From Parabacteroides sp. PM6-13 (GTDB lineage: Bacteria > Bacteroidota > Bacteroidia > Bacteroidales > Tannerellaceae), in assembly GCF_029892605.1 (NCBI RefSeq), contig NZ_JARXWF010000002.1, positions 310,001-374,000 on the forward strand: a DNA stretch of 64,000 nucleotides. The letters run 5' to 3'. A program made the translations under genes and the position numbers. The notes beneath the pieces were generated by a model. The model had not been told where the DNA came from and searched no databases. It saw only the letters and a list, made by a program, of their open reading frames with translations. Below, piece by piece: positions 34,694 to 44,404 of this stretch (positions within the stretch are counted from its first letter, which is position 1; each line of letters opens with the position of its first letter).

Positions 34694-34775
34694 CACTATT
34701 CGCAGTAGTGAGTCTGACAGGTAATTATCGTTTGAGATTTAAGAGATCATGTTACAGAATCATTGTTAATTAAAA
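34694..34775 (+). promoter_or_regulatory. TTCGCAG-loop hairpin and 32-bp direct repeat, copy 2 (susC leader region)
   Basis: CACTA (34694-34698) and TAGTG (34706-34710) close the same TTCGCAG loop as copy 1; two of the five inner base pairs differ from copy 1 yet both remain paired. The direct repeat follows at 34744-34775 and ends 11 bases before the susC start codon. The shared order hairpin-then-repeat at both ends of the sigma/anti-sigma gene pair suggests a common control element or a past duplication. Confidence 0.65.
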
Positions 34776-34786
34776 TTCGATCCATT

Positions 34787-37700
34787 ATGAAAAATAACAC
34801 GGATGCCGGCATTTCTATGCCTTGGTGTCACAAAGCGTACAGGATTATGAGAAACACATTCTTCTTTCTCATGTTGGCCATATCCGCCAGTTTCGCTTCT
34901 TCAGGATATGCGCAAGTAACCCGATTTGATCTGTCTCTACAAAACACACCCTTGGAACAGGTATTCCAGGAGATAGAGAAAAACTCAGAATTCTCGATTA
35001 TCTATAAGAGTAATGAAATCAACCTGAAGGAGAAAGTCACGGTACATGTACGGCAGCAACCGGTCAGTGCTATTCTTGAACAGGTACTGAAGAAGCAATC
35101 GCTGGCGTATGAGATTGATGATAAACATATCATTATTTACAAAGAGGATAAAAACATCGCCGCATCGCACCCGCAACAAACCCGCGGCGTAGTGACCGGA
35201 ACGGTTGTCGATGAAAACGGAGAGCCCGTAATTGGGGCTTCGGTTATGCTGAAAGGAACGACTACCGGAACAGTTACCAATATCGATGGGAAATTCACCA
35301 TACAGGTAAACGCAACAGGCGCCTCTCAGCTCCTGATCACGTATATAGGCATGGAAACCGTAGAGGTGGGCGTAGTAGCCGGACATCATGTGAATGTGTT
35401 AATGAAAGAGTCTTCTATGATGGTCGACGAAGTGGTGGTAACCGGTTATGGTGAATTCAAGAAATCGACCTATACAGGTGCTGCAACAGTCGTGAGCTTA
35501 AACCAGTTGCAAGACCTGCCCTCCATTTCTGTCAGTCAGATGTTGGCTACACACGTGCCGGGGTTGAACATCTCAAGTTCTTCCGGACAATCGGGTGCAC
35601 GACAAACCTATACGATTCGTGGTGTCGGATCGGTGAACGCCTCCAGCGCTCCGTTGGTGGTGCTCGATGGCATCCCTATCCTGAGCGGAGATTTTTCGAG
35701 CGATTCCAACACAAGTGCGGTAGGTCTCGATGGACTCTCGACCATTAACCCCGGCGATATCGAAAGCATCACCGTATTGAAGGATGCCACCTCGACGGCT
35801 CTTTACGGGGCACGTGGTGCCAATGGAGTGATTCTGATCACGACCAAGCAGGGTGCTGAAGGGAGAACAAATCTGACCTTCCGGGCAAATCTGAGCACAA
35901 GGGATTTTGCTGTCGACTATCGTCCGACGATGGGCGGCGAGGAACGTCGCGAACTGCTTCACGAAGGGTTTATGAATTATTATATCGATGACCTGAACTA
36001 TTCCGAAGCCGCCGCCAAAACGGAAGCGGATCGCTTAACAGAGACATATGCCGCCATGCCCGAAGGAGGATACTCTGACTGGCGTGATGCTCTCTTTCAG
36101 AATGAGAAACAACAACAATACGACATCTCCATCAACGGTGGATCAAAGAACACAAGATTTGCAGCTTCCTTAGGCTACCTGACCAACAAAGGCCTCTCCC
36201 TTTCTTCTCATTTCGAAAGATATAGCGCGCGCATAAACCTGAATCATATTCATAATAAATTTGATTACAATATGAATATGATGTTTACCTATACCAATGC
36301 CAAGCCGACACCCGAAGGGGGCTATTATGCCGGAGCCATTACGCCCGCGGTGGTGAATCTGACCCCCTCCGAACCGATCTATAATAAAGACGGTACGTAT
36401 GCCCAGGACTACCGGACCAACGGAGGATACAATCCGCTGCATGAAAATGCTAATACGATCTCCTATAATAAACTGGGACGTTTGATCGGTGGAGTAGGTA
36501 TCGGATATCGGATCATTGACCCATTGAAGATCGCTACCTCTTTTGACCTGGAGTATAACAATACCCGTCAGTTCCGTTTCTGGAGTCCCGATGCGAAAGA
36601 TGGTAAAACGGCCAATGGTGCCGGACAATTGCATACACCCCAATCGTTCCGCTATCAGTCAAAGACCAACTTGGTCTACGATGATCGGTTTGGAAAACAC
36701 CATATCAACCCCCGAGCAACCTTTGAGGTGACCAATTATACCTATAGTTATTTCTATGCTCGCTCTGAAAACTATGGTTATTGGGGTAATCCGGCGATGA
36801 ACAACGCGACCAATCCGGTAGAGACTGCTCAATATGATGAGATAGACCGGATGGTATCTTTGGTTGGTTTATTGAATTATGATTACGACGATTTGTATTA
36901 CCTGACCCTCTCGTATCGCCGGGATGCTTCGTCTCGCTTGGCTACGGATGCTCGATGGGGTAATTTCTGGTCGCTGTCGGGATCCTGGCGGGTAACCAAA
37001 GAATCCTTTATGGAATCCTCCTCTCACTGGCTGTCCGATCTGAAACTGAAAGCCTCTTATGGGGTGAATGGGAATCTGCCAACCAACTGGTTTGCCTGGC
37101 ATAGCACCTATAACGCCTCTGCGCAATATGGCCAATATCCCGCTATGTATGAATCCAATCTGGGGAATAATAAGTTGACCTGGGAAAGTAATTATAACCT
37201 GAATGTCGGAATCGACGCTACCTTGTTCAATCGTATTAATCTGGAACTGAACTATTATCGTCGCGACTCCAAGGATCTATTATTCCAACGTCCTCTTTTC
37301 CTGGCCACGGGTTTCAACTCGGTAATGGACAATATCGGTCACCTGCGAAACAGCGGGTTTGAACTGGATATCAACTCGGTCAATATCCAAAACAAGGATT
37401 TCCAATGGCGGACAAGCTTCCATGTTTATAATAATAACAACAAGATCATCAAATTGGGTAGCGACGGAACACCGATTTATAGTGGCCGCCTGATCCGTAA
37501 AGAAGGAGAACCCTGGAGTACGATCTACGTGATTGAATATGCCGGTGTTGATCCGGAAACAGGCGAACCGCAGTATTATACAAATGAAGAGATTGTAGAT
37601 CCTGAAACAGGTGCAGAGTCTTTTTCAAGGGATATCGTGAACGATCCTTCCAAAGCAATGCGGGTATGCTGGAAAAATGCGGAACCGACCTTCCGGGGTG

Positions 37701-38164
37701 GCTTGACCAATACGTTTAATTACAAATTCATCGACCTCTCTCTCCATCTTTCCTACACGTTAGGTGGTTGGACGGTAGATGATAGTCAATGGAACCTGCA
37801 GGACGACGGGTACAGCCCGAATATGAATAAGAGTATCGAATTGCGTCGCAGATGGCAAAACCCGGGAGACGTTACAGACATTCCCAAGTACAAAGCCTAT
37901 CGGAGAAATGGTGGTTGGTATACCTCGACCCGTTCGGTGCATAGCACGGATCATTTACGGGTGAAAAACCTTACTGTTGGCTTCCGGTCACCGAAGCAAT
38001 GGAACGATAAACTGGGTATTAACTCCGCCCGTATCTTTTTCTCGGGCGAGAATCTATTGACCTTTACCTCTTTGGACCTGTATGACCCTGAACTCTGGGG
38101 ACAGCACGGAATAGGACTTCCTCCGTTGAAATCCTACTCTCTGGGTATTGAAGTCTCTTTCTAA
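34787..38164 (+). CDS. SusC/RagA-family TonB-dependent outer membrane receptor with STN domain
   Basis: A 1125-residue importer channel. After a signal segment ending SGYA with Gln at the mature N-terminus comes an STN domain (about 45-115, signalling to FecR), a carboxypeptidase-regulatory-like domain (about 130-205, GVVTGTVVDENGEPVIGASV), the TonB-box/plug region starting near DEVVVTGYG (about 220-340) and a 22-strand barrel to the terminal Phe. The frame is open from TTG 34763, but ATG 34787 is preferred. Works with the SusD-type lipoprotein encoded 26 bases downstream; TonB-ExbBD energise transport. The substrate cannot be read from the sequence. Confidence 0.95.
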   Translation: MKNNTDAGISMPWCHKAYRIMRNTFFFLMLAISASFASSGYAQVTRFDLSLQNTPLEQVFQEIEKNSEFSIIYKSNEINLKEKVTVHVRQQPVSAILEQVLKKQSLAYEIDDKHIIIYKEDKNIAASHPQQTRGVVTGTVVDENGEPVIGASVMLKGTTTGTVTNIDGKFTIQVNATGASQLLITYIGMETVEVGVVAGHHVNVLMKESSMMVDEVVVTGYGEFKKSTYTGAATVVSLNQLQDLPSISVSQMLATHVPGLNISSSSGQSGARQTYTIRGVGSVNASSAPLVVLDGIPILSGDFSSDSNTSAVGLDGLSTINPGDIESITVLKDATSTALYGARGANGVILITTKQGAEGRTNLTFRANLSTRDFAVDYRPTMGGEERRELLHEGFMNYYIDDLNYSEAAAKTEADRLTETYAAMPEGGYSDWRDALFQNEKQQQYDISINGGSKNTRFAASLGYLTNKGLSLSSHFERYSARINLNHIHNKFDYNMNMMFTYTNAKPTPEGGYYAGAITPAVVNLTPSEPIYNKDGTYAQDYRTNGGYNPLHENANTISYNKLGRLIGGVGIGYRIIDPLKIATSFDLEYNNTRQFRFWSPDAKDGKTANGAGQLHTPQSFRYQSKTNLVYDDRFGKHHINPRATFEVTNYTYSYFYARSENYGYWGNPAMNNATNPVETAQYDEIDRMVSLVGLLNYDYDDLYYLTLSYRRDASSRLATDARWGNFWSLSGSWRVTKESFMESSSHWLSDLKLKASYGVNGNLPTNWFAWHSTYNASAQYGQYPAMYESNLGNNKLTWESNYNLNVGIDATLFNRINLELNYYRRDSKDLLFQRPLFLATGFNSVMDNIGHLRNSGFELDINSVNIQNKDFQWRTSFHVYNNNNKIIKLGSDGTPIYSGRLIRKEGEPWSTIYVIEYAGVDPETGEPQYYTNEEIVDPETGAESFSRDIVNDPSKAMRVCWKNAEPTFRGGLTNTFNYKFIDLSLHLSYTLGGWTVDDSQWNLQDDGYSPNMNKSIELRRRWQNPGDVTDIPKYKAYRRNGGWYTSTRSVHSTDHLRVKNLTVGFRSPKQWNDKLGINSARIFFSGENLLTFTSLDLYDPELWGQHGIGLPPLKSYSLGIEVSF

Positions 38165-38190
38165 AGTAAAACTTTTATATACGTAACATC

Positions 38191-39660
38191 ATGAAAAGAT
38201 ATATCCTATCAATATGCGCAGGACTCTTATTCTTGTTCACCTCCTGTAATGATTTTTTAGACACCTATCCACCGACAAATATTCCCGCGGACAAGGCGAT
38301 AGAGACAATCAAGGATGCTGAAAGTGCCATCTACGGAATCTATACCTATTATCAAAGCACGAGTGGATACAACCATTATCTGATGATCTACGGTGATATC
38401 CGTGCCGATGATATCCAATCGGATAACAGCAATAATGGAGCCTATAATTATTATGTGTTTAACCATGCAAACAGTCCGGGGTCGGCTATGTGGTCCTGGC
38501 CTATGAAGATCAGTCGGAATGCCTCACGTATTATTGAGGCCATCGACAAAGGGAAGATCGACGCAACGGCCGAAGAGCTGAATCATATCAAAGGGCAAGC
38601 TATTGCTTTGAGAGCCATGGCGCACTTTGACCAGGTTAAGTTGTATGCTCCTCCATTTGCCAAAGACCAGGGCAAATCCTGGGGTGCCATTATTATCGAC
38701 CATGTATTGGAAGCGGATGAATTGCCGGTGCGCAGCACGGTAGATGAGACCTTCCGTTTTATCACCAGCGAATTGGAAAAGGCGATCCCTATGATGAAGA
38801 AAGAGAAGCATCCCTATAACCTGATGAACGCCTATGGTGCGAAATCATTACTGGCAAGGGCCTATCTCTATTGGGATAAGAATGACAAAGCGTATGAAAC
38901 AGCCAGCAGTCTGATTGAGGAGCTGAAATCCGGAAACGCATACCGGTTGTTTACCCGTGATGAATACCTGAACGCGTTTGCCTATAATGCGGAAGGAACC
39001 AATTTTAATCCCGAATCGTTTATGGAATGCTTCAATACACCTACGGATAATCCGGGTAGAGATGGGTTGGGGTATATGTATCACCGAAATGGATATTCCG
39101 CCTATATGGCTACCAGAGCCTATCGGGATTTGATCCAGTCGGATCCCGACGATATCCGTAATGGGTTATTGCTCTTGGTGCCGACCAGTTCGGATAAAAT
39201 TCCTTATGTGAATAAATACCCGGGCAAAGAAACCGGAGAAGCGGCCTTCGATAATAACTACCCCATCTTACGCCTTTCGGAAACCTATCTGATTGCGGCA
39301 GAGGCGGCTGTCAAAGGAGGCGGCTCGAAAGCAAAAGGGTTGGAATACCTGAATGCCATTGTGAAACGAGCCAATCCAGCCAAATCGGTATCAGACGATG
39401 AGTACACCCTGGACCGTGTGTTGGAAGAGCGACGGAAAGAGCTCTTTGCCGAAGGGCATCGTTATTTTGACCTGTTGCGCAATGGACGGACAGTTATTCG
39501 CGAAAGCAACGGCTATCATTATCCGCCGGCGTTGCAGACAGAGGCACCGATCAACTGGGACTTCTATCTGTCTATATTCGGTATCCCCTATTCTGAGTTC
39601 CTGACAAATCCGAAAATGAAGGAGCTTCAACAACAAAATCCGGGATATAAATACGAATAA
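38191..39660 (+). CDS. SusD/RagB-family nutrient-binding lipoprotein
   Basis: A 489-residue surface lipoprotein (lipobox FTSC, Cys19) that forms the lid on the SusC channel. N-terminal SusD-like helices (about 20-200) contain TPR-type units, and the RagB/SusD C-terminal domain includes LEERRKELFAEGHRYFDLLRNG near residue 412, a hallmark of the family. The ligand is unknown: the divergent GH127 suggests an arabinose-containing glycan, while the following S41 protease suggests peptides, as in RagAB of Porphyromonas. Confidence 0.94.
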   Translation: MKRYILSICAGLLFLFTSCNDFLDTYPPTNIPADKAIETIKDAESAIYGIYTYYQSTSGYNHYLMIYGDIRADDIQSDNSNNGAYNYYVFNHANSPGSAMWSWPMKISRNASRIIEAIDKGKIDATAEELNHIKGQAIALRAMAHFDQVKLYAPPFAKDQGKSWGAIIIDHVLEADELPVRSTVDETFRFITSELEKAIPMMKKEKHPYNLMNAYGAKSLLARAYLYWDKNDKAYETASSLIEELKSGNAYRLFTRDEYLNAFAYNAEGTNFNPESFMECFNTPTDNPGRDGLGYMYHRNGYSAYMATRAYRDLIQSDPDDIRNGLLLLVPTSSDKIPYVNKYPGKETGEAAFDNNYPILRLSETYLIAAEAAVKGGGSKAKGLEYLNAIVKRANPAKSVSDDEYTLDRVLEERRKELFAEGHRYFDLLRNGRTVIRESNGYHYPPALQTEAPINWDFYLSIFGIPYSEFLTNPKMKELQQQNPGYKYE

Positions 39661-39673
39661 TCCAAAGAACAGC

Positions 39674-39714
39674 TATCTTTGAAACATGAGAGCAATAGTT
39701 TTTCTATTGCTCTC
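39674..39714 (+). promoter_or_regulatory. Promoter box and 5' hairpin (or susD terminator) before the S41 protease gene
   Basis: TATCTTTG (39674-39681) matches the -7 consensus. Seven bases on, GAGAGCAATAG (39688-39698) pairs with CTATTGCTCTC (39704-39714) around five Ts. If the promoter is used, the transcript would begin at or just before this hairpin, giving a capped 5' end; read from susD it would instead be a terminator, though the T-run sits in the loop and not after the stem. Confidence 0.5.
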
Positions 39715-39741
39715 TCATTTATTAATTAATATCATGTTGCC

Positions 39742-42700
39742 ATGAGAAAAACACTTCTTTTCGCTCTCTTTTTGATACCTCTCCTTTCCTATGCACAAGG
39801 TTCATTGTATTTTGCCTCCCAACCCACCTTGTCTCCCGATGCGAAACAGCTCTATTTCTGTTATGACGGGGGCATCTGGCAAGTGCCGGCAAACGGAGGA
39901 ACAGCCGCCCGGGTAACAGCGATGACCGGATATCAGTCGCATCCGAAGGTGTCGCCCGATGGGAAGTGGCTGGCTTTTTCGGCAGACGAACAAGGCAATC
40001 AGAATGTCTATGTGATGCCTGTCGAAGGGGGAGCGATCCGTCAGTTGACATTCCACGAATCCAATGATATGGTCAGCTCCTGGTCGGCCGACTCCAAATA
40101 TATTTATTTCGAATCCAATCGATACAATGGAACGACCACCTACCGAGTGAATCTTCAGGGAGGAACGCCGGAGCGATTGTTTCCGGGTTATTTCAATACA
40201 GTGACCTCGCTGATAGAAAACCCGGCCAATGGTGTTTTCTATTTCAATGAAGCCAGTGAAGGGTTTAACTACGCAACGCGGAAGCGATACAAAGGAGCGA
40301 ACAATCCGGATATCCATTCCTGGGATCCGAAAAAGAAAGAATTTACCCCTGTTACCACCTATATAGGGAAAGACCTTTGGCCTTCGATCGATAAGCAGGG
40401 GAATCTGTTCTGGGCGACCGATGAAAAGAATGATGAATATAATCTGGCTACCCTCAGAAACGGAAAGCCTCACATCCTGACCAATTATAAAACAGCTATC
40501 CATCAGCCCCAGGTGAGCTATGACGGCAGTAAGGTGGCCTTTACCAAAGACTATACGATCCATCTCTATGATGTAAAAACCGGAACAACCACCGTTCCCA
40601 AGATAAAGGTGTTTGAAAACAACCGGCCGGATATCGCTGTCTCTTACAGTACGGATGGAAACCTCAGCGCCATAGATATCTCGCCCGACGGCAAAAAAAT
40701 GGCGTTTGTCTCTCGCGGGCGTTTGTTTGTCAGCGACGTCAAAGGGTTGTTTATCCAATCGATACCTACCGATCAAAAAGAACGGGTGGCCGAAGTGGCC
40801 TGGGCGAAAGACAATAAAACAATCTATTATACCCGGACCCGGAAAGGATGGCTTAACCTGTATAAGATATCGGCCGATAAACCAGCCGATGAAAAAAAGG
40901 TCTACGCCCCTGACCAGGCACTAAAAGGATTGACCATGAGTCACGACCGCTCCATGATCGCCTTCGTGACCGGAAGCGATAAAATCGAATTGCTCTATAC
41001 TGACAACGACCGGGTAGAGAAAGTATCCGACAATGAGTTCTGGTCTTTCCAGACATACAATATAACCTTCTCTCACGATGATAAATTCATGGCTTACACG
41101 GCTATGAACCTCTTCGAACGCGATATATTCGTGTACGACCTGAAGGCAAAGAAGGTGACAAACCTTACCCACAGCGCATCGGTAGAGAATAGCCCGGCCT
41201 GGTCGGTCGACGGCAAACACCTTTACCTGACCGCCAACCGACATAAGACTTCGTTTCCTCGTGGCGCCAGCGGTAACCTCTATCGCATACGGCTCGATCA
41301 TAATGACAAACCCTATATCCGGGAAGCCTACGATCAACTATTCACCACCGACACCACGAAGAAAGTAACCCCGCCGATCCATATTAATATGGAAGATATA
41401 CAACGTCGCTGGGAGCAGGTTGTCTATTCCGGAAGCCAGTCATCGGTACAGATCCTGAAAAACGCGGATAAAGAGTATCTCCTGTATACCTCAAACCATG
41501 AAGGAGCCTGGGCGGTGTACGTGCAGGAATTGAAAGATTTCGATCAGCAACCGGCGAAGAAGATCAACGGGTTGACCGGTCTTTCCGGCTTGACATATAA
41601 CGGAAAAAATCTCTATGCCCTTCAGCGGGGAAGTCTTTATTCGGTGGATCTTGCCGGAGCATCGTCTAAAAAGGTGGAACTGAAATATAATTTCTCGCAA
41701 AACAATCGCAATGAGTTCGAACAGATGTATTATGAGGTATGGGCGCTGTTGGCGGCAAACTTCTACGATCCCTCTTACCATGGTGTCGATTGGAAGGCGA
41801 AACAAAGCTATTACGCCGGCTTCCTCCCTTATGTGAAATCACGCAGGGATCTGCAGTCGATGATCAATGATATGTTAGGCGAGTTGAACTCATCGCATCT
41901 TGGTTTCACCTCTCAAGGCAATGAAGAGCGTAAGGCAACCGCTATGCGCACCATGAAGACCGGCTTGATGTTCGATAATCATTCACCCTATCGGGTCGCT
42001 TCCATTCTGAAAGGGACGCCGGCTCATACGGTCGATCAGCTAATCAAACCGGGAGATATATTGGCAGCCGTCAATGGCAAACCGATCGATCCTGCTGTGA
42101 ACCGGGAGTATTATTTTGCCTCTTCTGTCAATATGCCGGAAATAACTCTCCAATTTAAACGGGGAGAGACCGCTTACGATGTGACGTTGCATACCTCATC
42201 GACGCCCTATTCACAAATATTCTATACAGAGTGGGAAGACAACTGCCGGGAGCGGGTGAATAAAAAGAGCAACGGACGGGTGGCTTACCATCATATGCGT
42301 GACATGGGAGATGGATCGCTGGATAAATTCTACATCGATATGCATACGGATGCGGTGCATAAAGAGGCTTTGATTCTTGACCTGCGCTATAATAATGGCG
42401 GCAATGTGCATGATGAAGTGCTTGAGTATCTGAGTCGGAAGCAACATTTCACCTGGAAATACCGCGACAAACAAAGCAATACGCACCCGAACGTGACGCC
42501 GGGCAATAAACCCATCGTTGTCCTGATCAATGAGCGGAGCCTGAGTGATGCGGAAGTGACTTCCAACGGCATCCAATCGTTGGGGATCGGCAAGTTGATT
42601 GGAACGGAAACCTATCGTTGGATCATCTTTACCTCAGGGGCTACACTGGTCGATGGTTCCTACTGTCGTTTGCCTTCGTGGGGCTGTTATAGTCTGGATG

Positions 42701-42828
42701 GAAAAGATATGGAACTAACCGGCGTTGCACCGGATATTTATGTAAAAAACACCTTTGTGGATCGCCTCAACGGCGACGATCCGCAACTCGACCGGGCGAT
42801 TGAAGAGATACTGAAAGAACTGAAATAA
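39742..42828 (+). CDS. Tricorn-like S41-family serine protease, exported
   Basis: A 1028-residue protein with a signal peptide (cleaved after SYA, mature Gln). Two beta-propeller regions (about 25-330 and 330-600) carry PD40/WD40-like repeats such as HPKVSPDGKWLAFSADEQ and ISPDGKKMAFVSRG. The C-terminal half has the tricorn core: a helical bundle (about 650-720), a PDZ domain (about 745-830, PGDILAAVNGKPID) and the S41 catalytic domain, with the proposed nucleophile Ser935 in NERSLSDAE followed by Asp936. Known: tricorn trims peptides from larger proteases. Here it is predicted in the periplasm beside SusC/SusD, which suggests peptide processing after import. Confidence 0.9.
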   Translation: MRKTLLFALFLIPLLSYAQGSLYFASQPTLSPDAKQLYFCYDGGIWQVPANGGTAARVTAMTGYQSHPKVSPDGKWLAFSADEQGNQNVYVMPVEGGAIRQLTFHESNDMVSSWSADSKYIYFESNRYNGTTTYRVNLQGGTPERLFPGYFNTVTSLIENPANGVFYFNEASEGFNYATRKRYKGANNPDIHSWDPKKKEFTPVTTYIGKDLWPSIDKQGNLFWATDEKNDEYNLATLRNGKPHILTNYKTAIHQPQVSYDGSKVAFTKDYTIHLYDVKTGTTTVPKIKVFENNRPDIAVSYSTDGNLSAIDISPDGKKMAFVSRGRLFVSDVKGLFIQSIPTDQKERVAEVAWAKDNKTIYYTRTRKGWLNLYKISADKPADEKKVYAPDQALKGLTMSHDRSMIAFVTGSDKIELLYTDNDRVEKVSDNEFWSFQTYNITFSHDDKFMAYTAMNLFERDIFVYDLKAKKVTNLTHSASVENSPAWSVDGKHLYLTANRHKTSFPRGASGNLYRIRLDHNDKPYIREAYDQLFTTDTTKKVTPPIHINMEDIQRRWEQVVYSGSQSSVQILKNADKEYLLYTSNHEGAWAVYVQELKDFDQQPAKKINGLTGLSGLTYNGKNLYALQRGSLYSVDLAGASSKKVELKYNFSQNNRNEFEQMYYEVWALLAANFYDPSYHGVDWKAKQSYYAGFLPYVKSRRDLQSMINDMLGELNSSHLGFTSQGNEERKATAMRTMKTGLMFDNHSPYRVASILKGTPAHTVDQLIKPGDILAAVNGKPIDPAVNREYYFASSVNMPEITLQFKRGETAYDVTLHTSSTPYSQIFYTEWEDNCRERVNKKSNGRVAYHHMRDMGDGSLDKFYIDMHTDAVHKEALILDLRYNNGGNVHDEVLEYLSRKQHFTWKYRDKQSNTHPNVTPGNKPIVVLINERSLSDAEVTSNGIQSLGIGKLIGTETYRWIIFTSGATLVDGSYCRLPSWGCYSLDGKDMELTGVAPDIYVKNTFVDRLNGDDPQLDRAIEEILKELK

Positions 42829-42833
42829 ATTTG

Positions 42834-42841
42834 TACCTTTG
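42834..42841 (+). promoter_or_regulatory. -7 promoter box for riboflavin synthase
   Basis: TACCTTTG matches TAnnTTTG and lies 30 bases before the ATG at 42872, supporting that start over the in-frame GTG upstream at 42839. No clear -33 TTG. Confidence 0.5.
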
Positions 42842-42871
42842 TTCAACGTAAATAATAAAGGAGATAGTCGT

Positions 42872-43477
42872 ATGTTTTCAGGAATAGTAGAAGAAGCAGC
42901 CCGGGTAGTGGGTATCGAGAAAGACAAAGGCAATGTGCATCTGACCATGCAATGTTCGTTCGTGAACGAATTGAAAATCGACCAAAGCGTGGCGCATAAC
43001 GGGGTATGTTTAACGGTGGTGAGCCTGACGGAAGACACCTATACGGTGACAGCCATTCAGGAAACCCTCGATCGTTCGAACCTGGGATTATTGCAGGTGG
43101 GCGACCGGGTGAATCTGGAACGTAGCATGATTATGAACGGACGTCTGGACGGGCATATCGTGCAGGGACATGTCGACCAGACAGCGGTTTGCACCGAGGT
43201 ACGCGAGGCGGACGGTAGCTGGTATTACACCTTCGAATACACCTTCGATAAAGCCATGGCGCGCCAGGGATATATGACGGTGGAAAAGGGTTCGGTCTGT
43301 GTCAACGGAGTCAGCCTGACGGTTTGTAACTCCGGAACAAACAGCTTTCAGGTGGCTATCATTCCGTTTACCCACGACATGACCAATTTCGGCGATATTC
43401 AGGCCGGAACAGTGGTCAATCTTGAATTTGATATCGTTGGCAAGTATCTGAGCAAGATGATGCAGTTCAACGATTAA
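42872..43477 (+). CDS. ribE: Riboflavin synthase (alpha chain)
   Basis: Dismutates two 6,7-dimethyl-8-ribityllumazine molecules to riboflavin, the last step of the pathway, in the cytoplasm. The 201-residue protein has two lumazine-binding repeats: the first starts MFSGIVEEAARV and contains SVAHNGVCLTV; the second contains GRLDGHIVQGHVDQ and SVCVNGVSLTV. Both substrate-binding SVxxNGVxLTV motifs are intact. Other rib genes are not in the window and no FMN riboswitch is visible upstream. Its stop overlaps the convergent beta-barrel gene by four bases. Confidence 0.96.
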   Translation: MFSGIVEEAARVVGIEKDKGNVHLTMQCSFVNELKIDQSVAHNGVCLTVVSLTEDTYTVTAIQETLDRSNLGLLQVGDRVNLERSMIMNGRLDGHIVQGHVDQTAVCTEVREADGSWYYTFEYTFDKAMARQGYMTVEKGSVCVNGVSLTVCNSGTNSFQVAIIPFTHDMTNFGDIQAGTVVNLEFDIVGKYLSKMMQFND

Positions 43478-44298
43478 TTTACCCGTATCTGTATGGTCTT
43501 TGAGTTAAAGACCGGATAGATCAGATATTGTGGTTCCATACGGCGACGGCGGGGGTTATATTCGTAATTGACCCCTACGCCTATGCCGAAATCATCATTG
43601 AATTTAAACTCGAAAGCCCCTCCCGCTCCGGTATGATAGAAGAAGGGATTCATCAGCATGTGCGGATTATTCTTCTCTTCGCCGAAGTAATGGGTGTATT
43701 GTCCCCAGCCACGGATAGCCATGCGGTCGTTTATCTCAAAGCGGGCGCCGACGTTTGCCCCGGCATTATAGGCGGGACTGGCATTGAACGGGGTAAAGAA
43801 GCGTCCGGCAAAACCGCCTCCGGTAAGCGTCCAGTTACCACTTTGCCAGGCATAAGCAGGCACGATCGAGGTGAATCCACCGGCTCCAGGCCAGGTGTAT
43901 TGATGACCGCTGATAAGGAAGGTCGAATGATCGGTCAGCGGCACCACTGTCGTTTCATGAAAATCGAAAGCCATCGGTGACACCTTGCGCAACATAGGGG
44001 CATAGACATTGAAGAAAGGTCGGTAAGCCTCCGACAGGATCTGCATGTCCATGGGGCGTTCGTCGAACAGGGTTTGCGTGTATTCCGGCATGAAATTATT
44101 GAGCTGTACGTCCAGACGTAGGGTAGATGCCGGCATATACGACTCCATTTTAATCTCAGGGATCTTTAATTCATAGTTTTTCAGGCGAGGCAAAACAAAC
44201 ATTTTACCCTCCTTATCAAAGAAATACTGAAAATCAGATTGCCCGAATAGCTGCCCGACTATTCCGCAAAAGGTAAATATCAAGAAAATCTTTTTCAT
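43474..44298 (-). CDS. Predicted outer-membrane beta-barrel protein of unknown function
   Basis: A 274-residue exported protein with a signal peptide (MKKIFLIFTFCGIVGQLFG, mature Gln). The first third is charged and without clear domains; from about 130 to the end, alternating polar/hydrophobic strands and aromatic girdles (for example WTLTGGGFAGRFFTPF, MAIRGWGQYTHYFGE, GIGVGVNYEYNPRRRR) look like an eight- to ten-strand barrel, ending in ...QIRVN. I do not recognise a named family. The frame is open six codons further to 44316, but the later ATG gives the better signal peptide. Convergent with ribE. Confidence 0.72.
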   Translation of the reverse strand: MKKIFLIFTFCGIVGQLFGQSDFQYFFDKEGKMFVLPRLKNYELKIPEIKMESYMPASTLRLDVQLNNFMPEYTQTLFDERPMDMQILSEAYRPFFNVYAPMLRKVSPMAFDFHETTVVPLTDHSTFLISGHQYTWPGAGGFTSIVPAYAWQSGNWTLTGGGFAGRFFTPFNASPAYNAGANVGARFEINDRMAIRGWGQYTHYFGEEKNNPHMLMNPFFYHTGAGGAFEFKFNDDFGIGVGVNYEYNPRRRRMEPQYLIYPVFNSKTIQIRVN

Positions 44299-44404
44299 AA
44301 CAACGCCTCCTTTCAAACAACTCTACTCCTACAAAAGTAATAATTTTACGGATATAGGCAATAGCGGCGTAACAGCTATGGATACACTTGGATTCAAGGG
44401 GGAG

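Noticed and set aside
42839-43477. FMN riboswitch upstream of riboflavin synthase
   Set aside because: The gap from the S41 stop to the ATG is only 43 bases, too short for the conserved aptamer.
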